Shown here: piece after piece, positions 1 to 10,196 of the stretch
How positions within the stretch are numbered: the first letter of the stretch is position 1
How the letters are laid out: every line of letters starts with the position of its first letter
From: Vibrio sp. J1-1
GTDB lineage: Bacteria; Pseudomonadota; Gammaproteobacteria; Enterobacterales; Vibrionaceae
Reading direction: 5' to 3'
DNA: 64,000 nt
NCBI RefSeq assembly: GCF_021728395.1
Contig: NZ_JAKKCM010000010.1
Span: 62,001 to 126,000 of the forward strand
The notes under the pieces: model-generated
The model's input: the letters and a program-made list of their open reading frames with translations, nothing else
The model's database searches: none
What the model was told of the DNA's origin: nothing
Program-made: the position numbers and the translations under genes

Positions 1-1171
1 CCAAATTAATATAATTGGTGCGGGTAGTAGCCCTTCGCGCGGCATGGACAAAGGTGGCGTGAATGACTTGGAGTCGGTTGTAAAATCAGTACAACGCGCA
101 ATTGATCAAGCTGAGTTAATGGCCGAGTGCCAAATCAGCCGAGTATTCATTTCGTTGTCTGGTAAGCATATCGCAAGCCGAATCGAAAAAGGTATGGGTA
201 CGATATCTGATGAGGAAGTTTCTCAAGAGGATATGGACAGAGCTATCCATACTGCAAAATCAATTAAAATCGGTGATGAACAACGAATCCTTCATGTGAT
301 TCCACAAGAGTTTACCATCGATTACCAGGAAGGTATTAAAAACCCGCTTGGTCTCTCTGGGGTAAGAATGGAAGTGAGTGTCCATCTTATCACATGCCAT
401 AATGACATGGCGCGCAATATCATTAAGGCGGTAGAACGTTGCGGCCTTAAGGTAGAGCAACTTGTATTTTCTGGGCTTGCTGCAAGTAATGCAGTAATTA
501 CCGAGGATGAAAGAGAGCTTGGAGTTTGTGTGGTCGATATTGGCGCCGGCACGATGGATGTTGCAATCTGGACGGGTGGTGCGCTACGTCACACAGAAGT
601 ATTTTCGTACGCGGGAAATGCGGTAACAAGCGATATTGCTTTTGCTTTTGGTACGCCAGTAAGCGATGCTGAAGAAATAAAAGTAAAATATGGCTGTGCT
701 TTAAGTGAACTGGTCAGTAAGGATGACACGGTTAACGTTCCAAGCGTAGGTGGCCGACCTTCACGTAGTCTGCAACGTCAAACATTGTCAGAAGTGATAG
801 AGCCACGCTACTCTGAGCTTATGGGACTGGTTAACCAAACGATCGATACCGTTCAGGCAAAATTACGCGCAGAGGGCATTAAGCACCATCTGGCAGCCGG
901 TGTAGTACTGACTGGCGGCGCTGCGCAAATGGACGGGGTGGTCGAATGTGCGGAACGCGTATTCCGCAATCAAGTAAGGGTCGGCAAACCGCTTGAAGTC
1001 AGCGGCTTAACTGACTATGTAAAAGAGCCGTACCATTCTACGGCAGTTGGATTACTTCATTACGCAAGAGACATGCAGTCCAGCGACGATAGCGATTATA
1101 ATGAACCTAAACGCTCATCTGTTACTGGCTTTTTCGGTAAATTGCGTAACTGGATACAAAAAGAGTTTTAA
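1..1171 (+). CDS. ftsA: Cell division protein FtsA (5' end outside the window)
   Basis: Actin-like ATPase that tethers FtsZ to the inner membrane and recruits later divisome proteins. The open frame is already running at base 2, giving QINIIGAGSSPSRG before the first visible ATG at 44. That ATG is therefore internal, and by comparison with E. coli FtsA about 30 N-terminal residues lie upstream of the window. Visible hallmarks are the phosphate-binding segment VVDIGAGTMDVA, the later VVLTGGAAQMDG segment, and a C-terminal amphipathic membrane-targeting helix ending KLRNWIQKEF. ftsZ follows after about 30 bases, the usual order in the division cluster. Confidence 0.97.
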   Translation, partial: QINIIGAGSSPSRGMDKGGVNDLESVVKSVQRAIDQAELMAECQISRVFISLSGKHIASRIEKGMGTISDEEVSQEDMDRAIHTAKSIKIGDEQRILHVIPQEFTIDYQEGIKNPLGLSGVRMEVSVHLITCHNDMARNIIKAVERCGLKVEQLVFSGLAASNAVITEDERELGVCVVDIGAGTMDVAIWTGGALRHTEVFSYAGNAVTSDIAFAFGTPVSDAEEIKVKYGCALSELVSKDDTVNVPSVGGRPSRSLQRQTLSEVIEPRYSELMGLVNQTIDTVQAKLRAEGIKHHLAAGVVLTGGAAQMDGVVECAERVFRNQVRVGKPLEVSGLTDYVKEPYHSTAVGLLHYARDMQSSDDSDYNEPKRSSVTGFFGKLRNWIQKEF

Positions 1172-1201
1172 CCTGAGTTGCAGGATAAACGGAGACAACA
1201 C

Positions 1202-2437
1202 ATGTTTGAACCGATGATGGAAATGTCTGACGATGCAGTAATCAAGGTCGTTGGAGTTGGTGGCGGCGGTGGTAACGCTGTTGAACACATGGTGCGTGAA
1301 TCCATCGAAGGTGTGGAATTCATCAGCGTTAACACTGATGCGCAAGCACTTCGTAAGACAAGCGTTGGCAATGTTATTCAGATTGGTGGTGATATCACCA
1401 AAGGTCTGGGTGCAGGTGCGAATCCACAGGTCGGCCGTGAGGCAGCTCTCGAAGATAGAGACAGAATTAAAGATTCCCTAACTGGTGCCGATATGGTGTT
1501 TATCGCGGCTGGTATGGGTGGTGGTACAGGTACTGGTGCAGCTCCTGTGATCGCTGAAGTAGCGAAAGAGCTAGGCATTCTTACTGTTGCCGTGGTAACG
1601 AAACCATTCAGCTTTGAAGGTAAGAAGCGTTTAGCGTTTGCAGAACAAGGTATCGATGAGCTTTCTAAACACGTTGACTCATTGATTACGATTCCAAACG
1701 AAAAGCTACTTAAAGTTCTTGGTCGTGGCGTGACGTTGCTAGAAGCGTTTGCAAGTGCGAATGACGTTCTTAAAAACGCAGTACAAGGTATTGCGGAACT
1801 GATTACTCGCCCTGGTATGATCAACGTCGACTTTGCCGACGTACGTACTGTTATGTCTGAAATGGGTCACGCAATGATGGGTAGTGGTATCGCGAAAGGC
1901 GAAGACCGCGCTGAAGAAGCGGCTGAGATGGCAATTTCTAGTCCACTTCTGGAAGACATCGATCTGGCTGGTGCACGTGGTGTTCTTGTTAACATTACTG
2001 CTGGCTTGGATATGCGTCTTGATGAGTTTGAGACAGTGGGTAATACGGTTAAAGCATTTGCTTCTGACAATGCAACTGTGGTTATCGGTACTTCTCTAGA
2101 CCCAGATATGACGGATGAAATCCGTGTAACGGTTGTAGCTACGGGTATTGGTAACGAGAAAAAACCAGATATCACCCTTGTTGCTGGCGGTAAAGCGAAC
2201 GTAGCATCAACTGCACAAGCTCAACCACAACAACAAGCAATGGCAACTCAAGCTGAAGAAAAACCGGCACAAACCTTGCAGCCTCAAGCGCAAGAGAAGC
2301 CACAGGTTACTCCTCAGCCGACAAATACAGCGTCTTCTGCTCCTGCAACGTCGAGCCAAAGCTCTGCGGCACCAAAGCAAGAGAAAGAGAGCGGCTATTT
2401 GGATATTCCGGCATTCTTGCGTCGTCAGGCTGATTAA
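1202..2437 (+). CDS. ftsZ: Cell division protein FtsZ
   Basis: Tubulin-like GTPase that polymerises into the Z ring at midcell. The 411-aa protein has the tubulin signature GGGTGTGA at residues 106-113, the N-terminal GVGGGGGNA nucleotide-binding loop, a Gln/Pro/Ala-rich linker (roughly residues 320-395) and the conserved C-terminal peptide [13 protein letters not shown] that binds FtsA and ZipA. An in-frame ATG at 1178 would add eight residues, but the ATG at 1202 has GGAG at 1191-1194 at good spacing and gives the family N-terminus MFEPMMEM. It probably shares transcripts with ftsA. Confidence 0.98.
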   Translation: MFEPMMEMSDDAVIKVVGVGGGGGNAVEHMVRESIEGVEFISVNTDAQALRKTSVGNVIQIGGDITKGLGAGANPQVGREAALEDRDRIKDSLTGADMVFIAAGMGGGTGTGAAPVIAEVAKELGILTVAVVTKPFSFEGKKRLAFAEQGIDELSKHVDSLITIPNEKLLKVLGRGVTLLEAFASANDVLKNAVQGIAELITRPGMINVDFADVRTVMSEMGHAMMGSGIAKGEDRAEEAAEMAISSPLLEDIDLAGARGVLVNITAGLDMRLDEFETVGNTVKAFASDNATVVIGTSLDPDMTDEIRVTVVATGIGNEKKPDITLVAGGKANVASTAQAQPQQQAMATQAEEKPAQTLQPQAQEKPQVTPQPTNTASSAPATSSQSSAAPKQEKESGYLDIPAFLRRQAD

Positions 2438-2453
2438 TCTTTAACCCATAAAT

Positions 2454-2481
2454 TTGACAGAGCTCAAAATTATGGTAGCAT
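2454..2481 (+). promoter_or_regulatory. Candidate sigma-70 promoter for lpxC
   Basis: A perfect -35 element TTGACA (2454-2459) is followed after 16 bases by TAGCAT (2476-2481), four of six matches to the -10 consensus. It lies in the 101-base ftsZ-lpxC gap and would start transcripts about 50 bases before lpxC, separating it in part from the division genes. Confidence 0.55.
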
Positions 2482-2482
2482 T

Positions 2483-2508
2483 CACGGTCGACGTTACAGA
2501 CGACCGTG
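2483..2508 (+). repeat. Inverted repeat in the lpxC 5' leader
   Basis: CACGGTCG (2483-2490) and CGACCGTG (2501-2508) form a perfect 8-bp stem with a 10-base loop. No run of T follows, so it is not a standard terminator. It sits at the predicted 5' end of the lpxC transcript and ends about 30 bases before the start codon. A role in mRNA stability or lpxC expression is only inferred. Confidence 0.5.
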
Positions 2509-2538
2509 TTATGTAGCACATTTTAAAGAGGCAAGCAG

Positions 2539-3456
2539 ATGATCAGACAACGTACTCTGAAAGAAATAGTGAAAACAACTGGTGTGGGTCTCCACTCTGG
2601 TCGTAAAGTCACGCTTACTCTGCGCCCGGCTGCTGCAAATACAGGTATCATTTACCGTCGTACAGATGTAAATCCACCTGTAGATTTCCCAGCTGATCCT
2701 GCGTCTGTTCGTGACACTATGCTTTGTACTGCATTAGTTAACGACGAAGGCGTGCGTATTTCAACAGTTGAGCACTTGAATGCTGCGCTCGCTGGTATGG
2801 GTATCGACAACATTGTTGTTGAAGTAGACGCTCCTGAAATTCCAATTATGGATGGTAGCGCAAGCCCATTTGTATACTTGCTTCAGCAAGCCGGTATCGA
2901 AATGCAAAATGCTCCTAAGCGTTTTATCCGCATTAAAAAACCAGTTCGTTTCGAAGATGGCGATAAATGGGCAGAGTTTGTTCCGTTTAACGGTTTCCGT
3001 ATGGACTTTGAGATTGACTTTAACCACCCTGCAATTGAATCTGACGAGCAGCGTCTACTGTTTGACTTCTCATCTAAAGGGTTTGTTCGCGAGATTTCTC
3101 GTGCACGTACGTTTGGTTTTATGCGTGATATCGAATATCTACAGTCTCAGAACCTAGTTTTGGGGGGGAGCTTTGATAACGCTATCGTACTGGATGATTA
3201 CCGAATTCTTAATGAGGAAGGATTGCGTTTTGACAATGAGTTCGTTACTCATAAAGTGTTGGATGCAATTGGTGACCTTTATATGTGTGGACACCCGATT
3301 ATTGGTGAGTTCCGTGCATTCAAATCAGGCCACGGTCTAAACAACCAACTTCTACGTGCTGTTCTGGCTGATCAGGAAGCATGGGAATGGACAACATTCG
3401 AAGAAGAAGCTGGCTCTCCAGTCGCATTTGCTGAGCCAAATATGGTACTAGCATAA
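2539..3456 (+). CDS. lpxC: UDP-3-O-acyl-N-acetylglucosamine deacetylase LpxC
   Basis: Zinc-dependent deacetylase that carries out the committed step of lipid A synthesis in the cytoplasm. The 305-aa length equals that of the E. coli enzyme. Visible zinc and catalytic motifs are the early [12 protein letters not shown] (His) and the later [12 protein letters not shown] (His and Asp) followed by FKSGHGLNN (catalytic His). The start has AAAGAGG upstream. It is the last gene of the division/envelope cluster and ends in a bidirectional terminator shared with dciA. Confidence 0.98.
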   Translation: MIRQRTLKEIVKTTGVGLHSGRKVTLTLRPAAANTGIIYRRTDVNPPVDFPADPASVRDTMLCTALVNDEGVRISTVEHLNAALAGMGIDNIVVEVDAPEIPIMDGSASPFVYLLQQAGIEMQNAPKRFIRIKKPVRFEDGDKWAEFVPFNGFRMDFEIDFNHPAIESDEQRLLFDFSSKGFVREISRARTFGFMRDIEYLQSQNLVLGGSFDNAIVLDDYRILNEEGLRFDNEFVTHKVLDAIGDLYMCGHPIIGEFRAFKSGHGLNNQLLRAVLADQEAWEWTTFEEEAGSPVAFAEPNMVLA

Positions 3457-3471
3457 GCTTAAACTGAATTT

Positions 3472-3501
3472 AAAAAAACCAGGTCGCGACCTGGTTTTTT
3501 T
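3472..3501. terminator. Bidirectional terminator between lpxC and dciA
   Basis: AACCAGGTCGCGACCTGGTT is a perfect palindrome flanked by A on one side and T on the other. It can therefore end transcription of lpxC on the plus strand and of dciA on the minus strand. Confidence 0.88.
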
Positions 3502-3525
3502 CTATCCAAAATTTGTTTCAGGCGG

Positions 3526-3981
3526 CTATTTTTGCGATTTTTCTGCCATGTCAGCCAGTCTTTTCAGACGTTCCTGAATTTTAGGCGGTGCCATATCGGC
3601 AATGACCATTAAAGATTTGGCCGCTGATTCCGTTAACGGTGGTCGCTTGGGCCTATCCTCTTGCTCGGAACGGTTTCTGTATAAAGACGGGTTAATCCTC
3701 ACCTCAACACTCATTAGCTTTGCATAACCTTGGGTACGGAGTCTATTGAGGATCATTAGTCGATCGTAGTCAATTTTCATTTTGATGGCTGCGCTGGACA
3801 CATCGATCAACAGGTGACCGTTACGAACATTGGCTACCCGGCAATGATCAGCCGTGCCTTTAGGCAAAATATCCTGTAAGGCTTTGTTGAGCTGCAAGAT
3901 TTCTCCAGCATGCTCTTGAATCTTCTTAAACTGAGATTCAGCAATAACATCCTCTGTCGAGGTTGGTCGATGATCACGCAT
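3526..3981 (-). CDS. dciA: DciA (DUF721), replicative helicase loader
   Basis: DUF721 family protein of 151 aa, convergent with lpxC. DciA is the ancestral loader or recruiter of the DnaB helicase in bacteria that lack phage-derived DnaC, including Vibrio. The N-terminal half (about residues 15-100) carries the DUF721 fold, with ILQLNKALQDILP, a run of short strands (CRVANVRNGHLLIDV) and the VEVRINPSL segment. The C-terminal part is basic and Pro-rich, as expected of the disordered tail that contacts DnaB and DNA. The position between lpxC and secA is where enterobacteria have secM. The assignment rests on family resemblance and synteny. Confidence 0.85.
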   Translation of the reverse strand: MRDHRPTSTEDVIAESQFKKIQEHAGEILQLNKALQDILPKGTADHCRVANVRNGHLLIDVSSAAIKMKIDYDRLMILNRLRTQGYAKLMSVEVRINPSLYRNRSEQEDRPKRPPLTESAAKSLMVIADMAPPKIQERLKRLADMAEKSQK

Positions 3982-4380
3982 AGGTAAAATCTAATTTTGT
4001 GGATATATCGCTATTCTAGAGCAGCTTTCTATCTAGGTATAGTTTACATTGGCGTCTTTATTCCAATTGGTTTGGAAGCCGGATAATGAAAGCAAAATTG
4101 ATAGATTGGAGAGTTACAGTTGAAAACTTGGCTAATCTGTCACCACTTTCAATAAAATTTACAGAGTGCTTCAAACAAATAGGTCTATTTATGGTTGTAT
4201 CGATTAAAAATCCTTACACTAGGCCCCAATGTTTCTAAATTTAGCCTTGAAATATGGATGTTTGGACTCAATATCATTTGTTAAATGATTTATATCAGTA
4301 TTCTTAGTACCAAACTGGCAGAGACTGAAGGCATTACGAGTAGATCGGGAACGGTCTGATGAAAGAGAGATTCACGAAAA
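3982..4380. other. dciA-secA intergenic region (399 bases)
   Basis: Divergent region that should hold the dciA and secA promoters. No recognisable SecM is present. It contains a 50-codon ORF (4086-4238) and a 10-codon ORF (4359-4391) that overlaps the secA start. TACACT at 4214-4219, followed by GGCCCC, resembles a -10 with a GC-rich discriminator, but its -35 is poor. Confidence 0.5.
4086..4238 (+). CDS. Possible 50-aa upstream ORF before secA
   Basis: ATG-initiated ORF of 50 codons in the secA leader region, with GGAAG upstream at loose spacing. The product begins MKAKLIDWRVTVENL, has a short hydrophobic stretch IGLFMVVSI and ends RPQCF. It has no signal peptide and no similarity to the SecM arrest motif. 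It could be a leader peptide or chance, because a possible secA -10 element lies inside it. No function is claimed. Confidence 0.25.
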   Translation: MKAKLIDWRVTVENLANLSPLSIKFTECFKQIGLFMVVSIKNPYTRPQCF

Positions 4381-4391
4381 ATGATAACTAA
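4359..4391 (+). CDS. Ten-codon ORF overlapping the secA start
   Basis: ATG at 4359 reads [10 protein letters not shown] and stops at 4389-4391, ten bases inside secA in another frame. The secA ribosome binding site (AAAGAGAGA) lies within it, so ribosomes on this ORF would cover or clear that site. Translational coupling is possible. The small size means coincidence cannot be excluded. Confidence 0.2.
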   Translation: MKERFTKNDN

Positions 4392-7107
4392 GCTACTGAC
4401 AAAAGTTATTGGCAGTCGCAACGATCGAACACTGCGCCGCCTTAGAAAAATTGTAAAAGAAATTAATAACTATGAGCCGACATTTGAAGCTCTATCTGAT
4501 GAAGAACTAAAAGCAAAGACTGTTGAATTCCGCGAGCGTCTGGACAAAGGTGAAACTCTTGATCAACTCCTTCCAGAAGCTTTTGCTACGGTTCGTGAAG
4601 CGTCTAAACGTGTTTACGGCATGCGTCACTTCGATGTACAGCTTATTGGTGGTATGGTCCTGAATGCAGGTCAAATTGCGGAAATGCGTACAGGTGAAGG
4701 TAAAACTTTAACTGCAACTCTTCCAGCTTACCTGAACGCATTAGCGGGTAAAGGCGTTCATGTTGTAACCGTGAATGATTACTTGGCTAAACGTGACGCA
4801 GAGACAAACCGTCCATTATTTGAATTCTTAGGTATGAGCGTTGGCATCAACGTGCCAAACATGCCACCTCAAGAGAAAAAAGAAGCGTATCAAGCGGATA
4901 TCCTTTACGGAACAAACAACGAGTTTGGTTTTGATTACCTTCGTGACAACATGGCTTTCCGCAATGAAGATCGCGTACAGCGCGAGCGCTTCTTTGCTGT
5001 AGTCGATGAGGTTGACTCAATTCTTATCGATGAAGCTCGTACTCCTCTTATCATTTCTGGTCCTGCTGAAGACAGCTCTGAGCTATATACTCGAATTAAC
5101 TTGCTGATTCCGCATCTTGAGAAACAAGATCAAGAAGATTCAGAAGAATACCGTGGTGATGGTCACTACACGTTAGATGAAAAATCGAAACAAGTTTACC
5201 TGACTGAAACGGGCCAAGAGTTTGTCGAAGAACTTCTGGTTAAGAACGGTTTGATGGGAGAGGGCGACACACTTTACTCTCCAACCAATATCAGCCTACT
5301 TCACCACGTGAACGCCGCGCTACGAGCTCATGTATTGTTTGAACGTAATGTTGATTACATCGTTACTGAAGACGGTGAAGTGGTTATCGTAGATGAGCAC
5401 ACGGGTCGTACCATGCCTGGCCGTCGTTGGTCTGAAGGTCTTCACCAAGCAGTAGAAGCGAAAGAAGGCGTTAAGATTCAGAACGAAAACCAGACGCTGG
5501 CATCCATCACATTCCAGAACTACTTCCGTTTGTACGAGAAGCTGTCAGGTATGACAGGTACAGCAGATACTGAAGCGTTTGAGTTCCAGTCTATCTATGG
5601 TTTGGAAACGGTTGTTATTCCAACCAATAAACCAATGATTCGTGATGATATGCCGGATGTGGTGTACCGTACAGAAGCTGAAAAGTTTGCCGCAATCATT
5701 GAGGATATCAAAGAGCGCGTAGCAAAAGGTCAGCCATCGCTCGTTGGTACAGTATCGATTGAGAAATCTGAGCTGCTGTCTAATGCACTTAAGAAAGCCA
5801 AAATTAAGCACAACGTACTGAACGCTAAATTCCACGAGAAAGAAGCAGAGATCGTTGCTGAAGCGGGTATGCCGGGCGCTGTCACTATCGCTACAAACAT
5901 GGCGGGTCGTGGTACCGATATCGTGCTTGGTGGTAGCTGGCAATCTAAAGTTGAAACGTTGGAAAATCCGACTCAAGAGCAAATTGACGCGATTAAAGCG
6001 GATTGGAACGTTGTTCACGATAAAGTACTGCAAGCAGGTGGCCTGCACATTATCGGTACAGAGCGCCACGAATCTCGTCGTATCGATAACCAGTTACGTG
6101 GTCGTTCTGGTCGTCAGGGTGATGCAGGTTCTTCACGTTTTTACCTATCAATGGAAGACTCGTTACTGCGCATCTTTACTTCAGACCGCATGGCAAGTCT
6201 GATCCAAAGTGGTATGGAAGAAGGCGAAGCGATCGAATCTAAAATGCTGTCTCGTTCGATTGAAAAAGCGCAGCGTAAAGTGGAAGGTCGTAACTTCGAC
6301 ATTCGTAAACAGCTACTTGAATACGATGACGTTGCGAACGATCAGCGTAAAGTCGTTTACGAGCTACGTGATGAGTTGATGAGTGTTGACGATATCAGCG
6401 ACATGATCGAGCAGAACCGCGAAGACGTCATGACGGCGATCATCGATGAGTACATTCCACCACAATCTCTGGAAGATATGTGGGATGTTGAAGGTTTGCA
6501 GGAACGCCTGAAAGCGGACTTCGATCTGGATGCGCCAATTAAGCAATGGCTTGAAGAAGATGACAAACTTTACGAAGAAGCTCTTCGTGAAAAGATCATT
6601 ACACTGGCTGTTGAAGTCTACAAAGCGAAAGAAGAAGTCGTTGGTGCGCAAGTACTACGTAACTTCGAGAAATCTGTCATGCTACAGACGTTGGATACGC
6701 TTTGGAAAGAACACTTGGCTGCAATGGATCACTTGCGTCAAGGTATTCACTTACGTGGTTACGCACAGAAGAACCCGAAACAAGAGTACAAGCGTGAGTC
6801 GTTTGAGCTGTTCGAAGGTTTGTTAGACGCGCTGAAATCTGATGTTATCACGGTACTGTCTCGTGTACGTGTTCAGCAGCAAGAAGAAGTTGAGCGTATG
6901 GAAGAGCAACGTCGTGCACAAGCAGAAGAAGCAGCGCGCCGTGCACAAGCTCAACATGCGGCTGCAGAAAGTCAGCTTGCTGATGGTGAAGAGTCGGAAG
7001 GCGCACACCAACCGGTTGTTCGTGATGAGCGCAAAGTGGGTCGTAATGAGCCTTGTCCATGTGGCAGCGGTAAAAAGTACAAACAGTGCCACGGAAAAAT
7101 TGACTAA
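4381..7107 (+). CDS. secA: Preprotein translocase ATPase SecA
   Basis: Motor ATPase that drives unfolded preproteins through SecYEG. The 908-aa protein has Walker A MRTGEGKT near residue 100, the Walker B/DEAD-like [17 protein letters not shown], the second motor domain with [14 protein letters not shown] and GRSGRQGD, the helical wing and scaffold regions, and a C-terminal zinc and SecB-binding tail with [14 protein letters not shown]. Length and order match full-length gamma-proteobacterial SecA. An A-rich leader with AAAGAGAGA precedes the ATG. Expression may respond to the short upstream ORFs, though no SecM-type arrest peptide is recognisable. Confidence 0.98.
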   Translation: MITKLLTKVIGSRNDRTLRRLRKIVKEINNYEPTFEALSDEELKAKTVEFRERLDKGETLDQLLPEAFATVREASKRVYGMRHFDVQLIGGMVLNAGQIAEMRTGEGKTLTATLPAYLNALAGKGVHVVTVNDYLAKRDAETNRPLFEFLGMSVGINVPNMPPQEKKEAYQADILYGTNNEFGFDYLRDNMAFRNEDRVQRERFFAVVDEVDSILIDEARTPLIISGPAEDSSELYTRINLLIPHLEKQDQEDSEEYRGDGHYTLDEKSKQVYLTETGQEFVEELLVKNGLMGEGDTLYSPTNISLLHHVNAALRAHVLFERNVDYIVTEDGEVVIVDEHTGRTMPGRRWSEGLHQAVEAKEGVKIQNENQTLASITFQNYFRLYEKLSGMTGTADTEAFEFQSIYGLETVVIPTNKPMIRDDMPDVVYRTEAEKFAAIIEDIKERVAKGQPSLVGTVSIEKSELLSNALKKAKIKHNVLNAKFHEKEAEIVAEAGMPGAVTIATNMAGRGTDIVLGGSWQSKVETLENPTQEQIDAIKADWNVVHDKVLQAGGLHIIGTERHESRRIDNQLRGRSGRQGDAGSSRFYLSMEDSLLRIFTSDRMASLIQSGMEEGEAIESKMLSRSIEKAQRKVEGRNFDIRKQLLEYDDVANDQRKVVYELRDELMSVDDISDMIEQNREDVMTAIIDEYIPPQSLEDMWDVEGLQERLKADFDLDAPIKQWLEEDDKLYEEALREKIITLAVEVYKAKEEVVGAQVLRNFEKSVMLQTLDTLWKEHLAAMDHLRQGIHLRGYAQKNPKQEYKRESFELFEGLLDALKSDVITVLSRVRVQQQEEVERMEEQRRAQAEEAARRAQAQHAAAESQLADGEESEGAHQPVVRDERKVGRNEPCPCGSGKKYKQCHGKID

Positions 7108-7132
7108 ATGAGCTTGGTCACTTATTGATAGA

Positions 7133-7157
7133 GAGTCGCTTAGGCGGCTCTTTTTTT
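7133..7157 (+). terminator. Intrinsic terminator after secA
   Basis: GAGTCGC-TTAG-GCGGCTC forms a 7-bp stem with one G-U pair, followed by seven T. Confidence 0.8.
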
Positions 7158-7232
7158 AAGTAAATTTTATTGCTCCAACTCTTGTTATCTTCATGTAGGC
7201 TTGGAGCATTTCAGCGTTAGGAAGTATTCTCC

Positions 7233-7634
7233 ATGAAAAGAATTCACATCGTTGCGGCGATCATTTTTAACCAAGATAAATCGCAGATCTTCATTACTAA
7301 ACGTCCTGACGATAAACATAAAGGCGGATTTTGGGAATTTCCTGGTGGCAAAGTGGAGCCTGAGGAGTCTGTTGAACAAGCCATGATTCGCGAGTTAGAA
7401 GAAGAAGTAGGGATAAAAGTGACGGAGCAGTCTCTGTTTGAACACCTTGAATACGACTACCCAGACAAATCCCTGAAGTTCGACTTTATCTCTGTTACTG
7501 CTTTCGAACATAAACCATATGGTAAGGAAGGCCAGGAAGGACGCTGGGTTGATATCAAAAGCTTGCCTGAATATGCATTTCCGGAAGCAAATGTGCCAAT
7601 CCTTGAACGCGTCGTACAAGAGTTTTCTTCATAG
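7233..7634 (+). CDS. mutT: 8-oxo-dGTP diphosphatase MutT (NUDIX hydrolase)
   Basis: Removes 8-oxo-dGTP from the nucleotide pool and so prevents A:T to C:G transversions. The 133-aa protein has a complete NUDIX box at residues 39-61 with the expected Gly, Glu and REL-EEVG residues, and the N-terminal strand KRIHIVAAIIFN. The length matches MutT closely (E. coli 129 aa). It follows secA as in E. coli, but is separated by a terminator and so probably has its own promoter. The start is preceded by AGGAAG. Confidence 0.93.
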   Translation: MKRIHIVAAIIFNQDKSQIFITKRPDDKHKGGFWEFPGGKVEPEESVEQAMIRELEEEVGIKVTEQSLFEHLEYDYPDKSLKFDFISVTAFEHKPYGKEGQEGRWVDIKSLPEYAFPEANVPILERVVQEFSS

Positions 7635-7742
7635 TTTAGGCATTAAGTATCTTGTGGTTCGCAAGGGATGTTGTTAGTTTAAAAAGATTGAGCGAAATGT
7701 GAGAAAACGAGAATAGATCTCGTGATCCAGAGAAGGAGATAA

Positions 7743-8558
<816 letters not shown>

Positions 8559-8572
8559 TTACATAATTATTC

Positions 8573-8594
8573 GCCGGCGTAAGCCGGCTTTTTT
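8573..8594 (+). terminator. Intrinsic terminator after dapB
   Basis: GCCGGC-GTAA-GCCGGC stem-loop followed by six T. Confidence 0.88.
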
Positions 8595-9040
8595 ACACCT
8601 CTAGGTATAGATGTAAAATAAATGATTAAATGTTGCCAGAGTTTCCATTGTGGTTAAGTGCTCTTTTTAGTGCTTTTGTTATGTATACGGTCTATATGGC
8701 TTAAAAAGTACAGTTATTTTTGATTAGTTAACGTTTGCGTAAAAATCTTATCTAATTTTGTGATCTGTAGAAAGTTCAAATTTGTAAAATTCACAAAAAA
8801 GTCACCCCTTCCCAGCTAAAGGTAACTAAAACTTGTTATTTTGGGGGTTATTCTATCCAAACGCCCTTACTCGCTAGAAATCCATCATTTATTTTTAATT
8901 GTTTATTGACAGGTTTCCAGTCCGTCTTTAGAATACCGCCAATTTGTCTGAAATACCTATTTATGTCTATTTTATAGGTAAAGGAAGGCATTGATTGCAG
9001 TTTGATTTATTTTTTTTGCATTTTTATTCTGGAGGTTGTC
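8595..9040 (+). other. carAB upstream region
   Basis: About 450 bases of AT-rich sequence without a credible gene. It holds the carAB promoter (8906-8934) and a leader of roughly 100 bases that ends in a strong GGAGG. I looked for arginine-repressor (ARG box) and PurR operators and saw no convincing match by eye. Confidence 0.6.
8906..8934 (+). promoter_or_regulatory. Strong sigma-70 promoter for carAB
   Basis: Perfect -35 TTGACA (8906-8911), a 17-base spacer, and -10 TAGAAT (8929-8934, five of six). The predicted start near 8941 leaves about a 100-base leader before carA. Confidence 0.8.
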
Positions 9041-10180
9041 TTGGGTAATTTAGCACTGTTAGTCCTAGAAGATGGGACAGTGTTCCGCGGAGTGTCCATT
9101 GGGGCAGATGGCGTATCCGTCGGTGAAGTCGTTTTCAATACCTCGATGACGGGGTATCAAGAAATCCTCACTGATCCTTCCTATTCTCAGCAAATCGTTA
9201 CTCTTACTTATCCTCACATTGGCAATACCGGAACCACTTCCGAAGATGAAGAATCCTCTTCAATTCATGCACAAGGCCTTGTGATTCGCGATCTTCCACT
9301 TATCGCTTCTAATTTCCGTAATGAGCAATCTCTTTCTGACTACCTGAAATCACAAAACATTGTTGGCATCGCCGACATAGATACGCGCAAGCTGACTCGT
9401 ATCTTGCGTGAGAAAGGTGCGCAGAATGGTTGTATCGTCGCTGGCGACAACTTAGATGAAGCTTTGGCATTAGCGAAAGCTAAAGAATTCCCTGGCTTAA
9501 AAGGAATGGACCTTGCGAAAGAAGTTACAACAAAAGAAGCGTATCAATGGAAACAAGGCTCGTGGACGCTTGAAGGTGGACTTCCAGAAGCGAAAGATGA
9601 CAGCGAGTTACCGTACCACGTCGTTGCATACGATTTCGGAGCGAAGCGAAACATCCTACGCATGTTGGTTGACCGAGGATGCCGCTTAACGGTTGTACCT
9701 GCTGAAACTTCAGCAGAAGAAGTGCTGGCTCTTAACCCAGATGGCGTTTTCCTATCAAACGGCCCTGGCGATCCAGAACCATGTACTTACGCGATTGAAG
9801 CAACAAAAGTGTTCCTAGAAAAAGGTCTACCTATCTTTGGTATCTGTCTGGGTCACCAAATTCTGGCGTTAGCGTCGGGTGCACAAACTGTGAAAATGAA
9901 GTTTGGTCATCACGGTGCGAACCACCCAGTTAAAGATTTAGATCGTAACGTTGTAATGATTACCTCTCAAAACCACGGTTTTGCAGCGGATGAAGCAACG
10001 CTACCGGAAAACCTACGTGCAACTCACGTATCTCTATTTGACGGCTCTCTGCAGGGTATCCACCGTACAGATAAGCCAGCATTTAGCTTCCAAGGTCACC
10101 CAGAAGCGAGCCCAGGTCCACATGACGCAGCACCGCTTTTTGACCACTTTATCGAACTAATCAAAACACACAGCGCTTAA
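9041..10180 (+). CDS. carA: Carbamoyl-phosphate synthase small subunit CarA (TTG start)
   Basis: Glutaminase subunit that supplies ammonia to CarB for carbamoyl phosphate, feeding pyrimidine and arginine synthesis. The N-terminal CPSase domain ([13 protein letters not shown] onward) precedes a class I glutamine amidotransferase domain with catalytic Cys in GICLGHQ and the His/Glu pair in GHPEASPG. An ATG at 9002 would add 13 hydrophobic residues foreign to the family. TTG at 9041 sits five bases after a perfect GGAGG and gives 379 aa with the usual N-terminus, so I chose it. carB follows after 16 bases. Confidence 0.95.
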   Translation: MGNLALLVLEDGTVFRGVSIGADGVSVGEVVFNTSMTGYQEILTDPSYSQQIVTLTYPHIGNTGTTSEDEESSSIHAQGLVIRDLPLIASNFRNEQSLSDYLKSQNIVGIADIDTRKLTRILREKGAQNGCIVAGDNLDEALALAKAKEFPGLKGMDLAKEVTTKEAYQWKQGSWTLEGGLPEAKDDSELPYHVVAYDFGAKRNILRMLVDRGCRLTVVPAETSAEEVLALNPDGVFLSNGPGDPEPCTYAIEATKVFLEKGLPIFGICLGHQILALASGAQTVKMKFGHHGANHPVKDLDRNVVMITSQNHGFAADEATLPENLRATHVSLFDGSLQGIHRTDKPAFSFQGHPEASPGPHDAAPLFDHFIELIKTHSA

Positions 10181-10196
10181 TTCGGAGTAGTAGATA

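Noticed and set aside
1378-1824. Minus-strand ORF of 148 aa inside ftsZ
   Set aside because: Antisense shadow rich in Ser, Ala and Pro. ftsZ fully explains the stretch.
4086-4238. The 50-codon ORF as a SecM homologue
   Set aside because: No signal peptide and no FXXXXWIXXXXGIRAGP-type arrest motif. It is kept only as a low-confidence ORF.
5545-6069. Minus-strand ORF of 174 aa inside secA
   Set aside because: Antisense shadow of a well-supported gene. Its composition (many Cys, Phe, His) is typical of an antisense frame, and it has no ribosome binding site.
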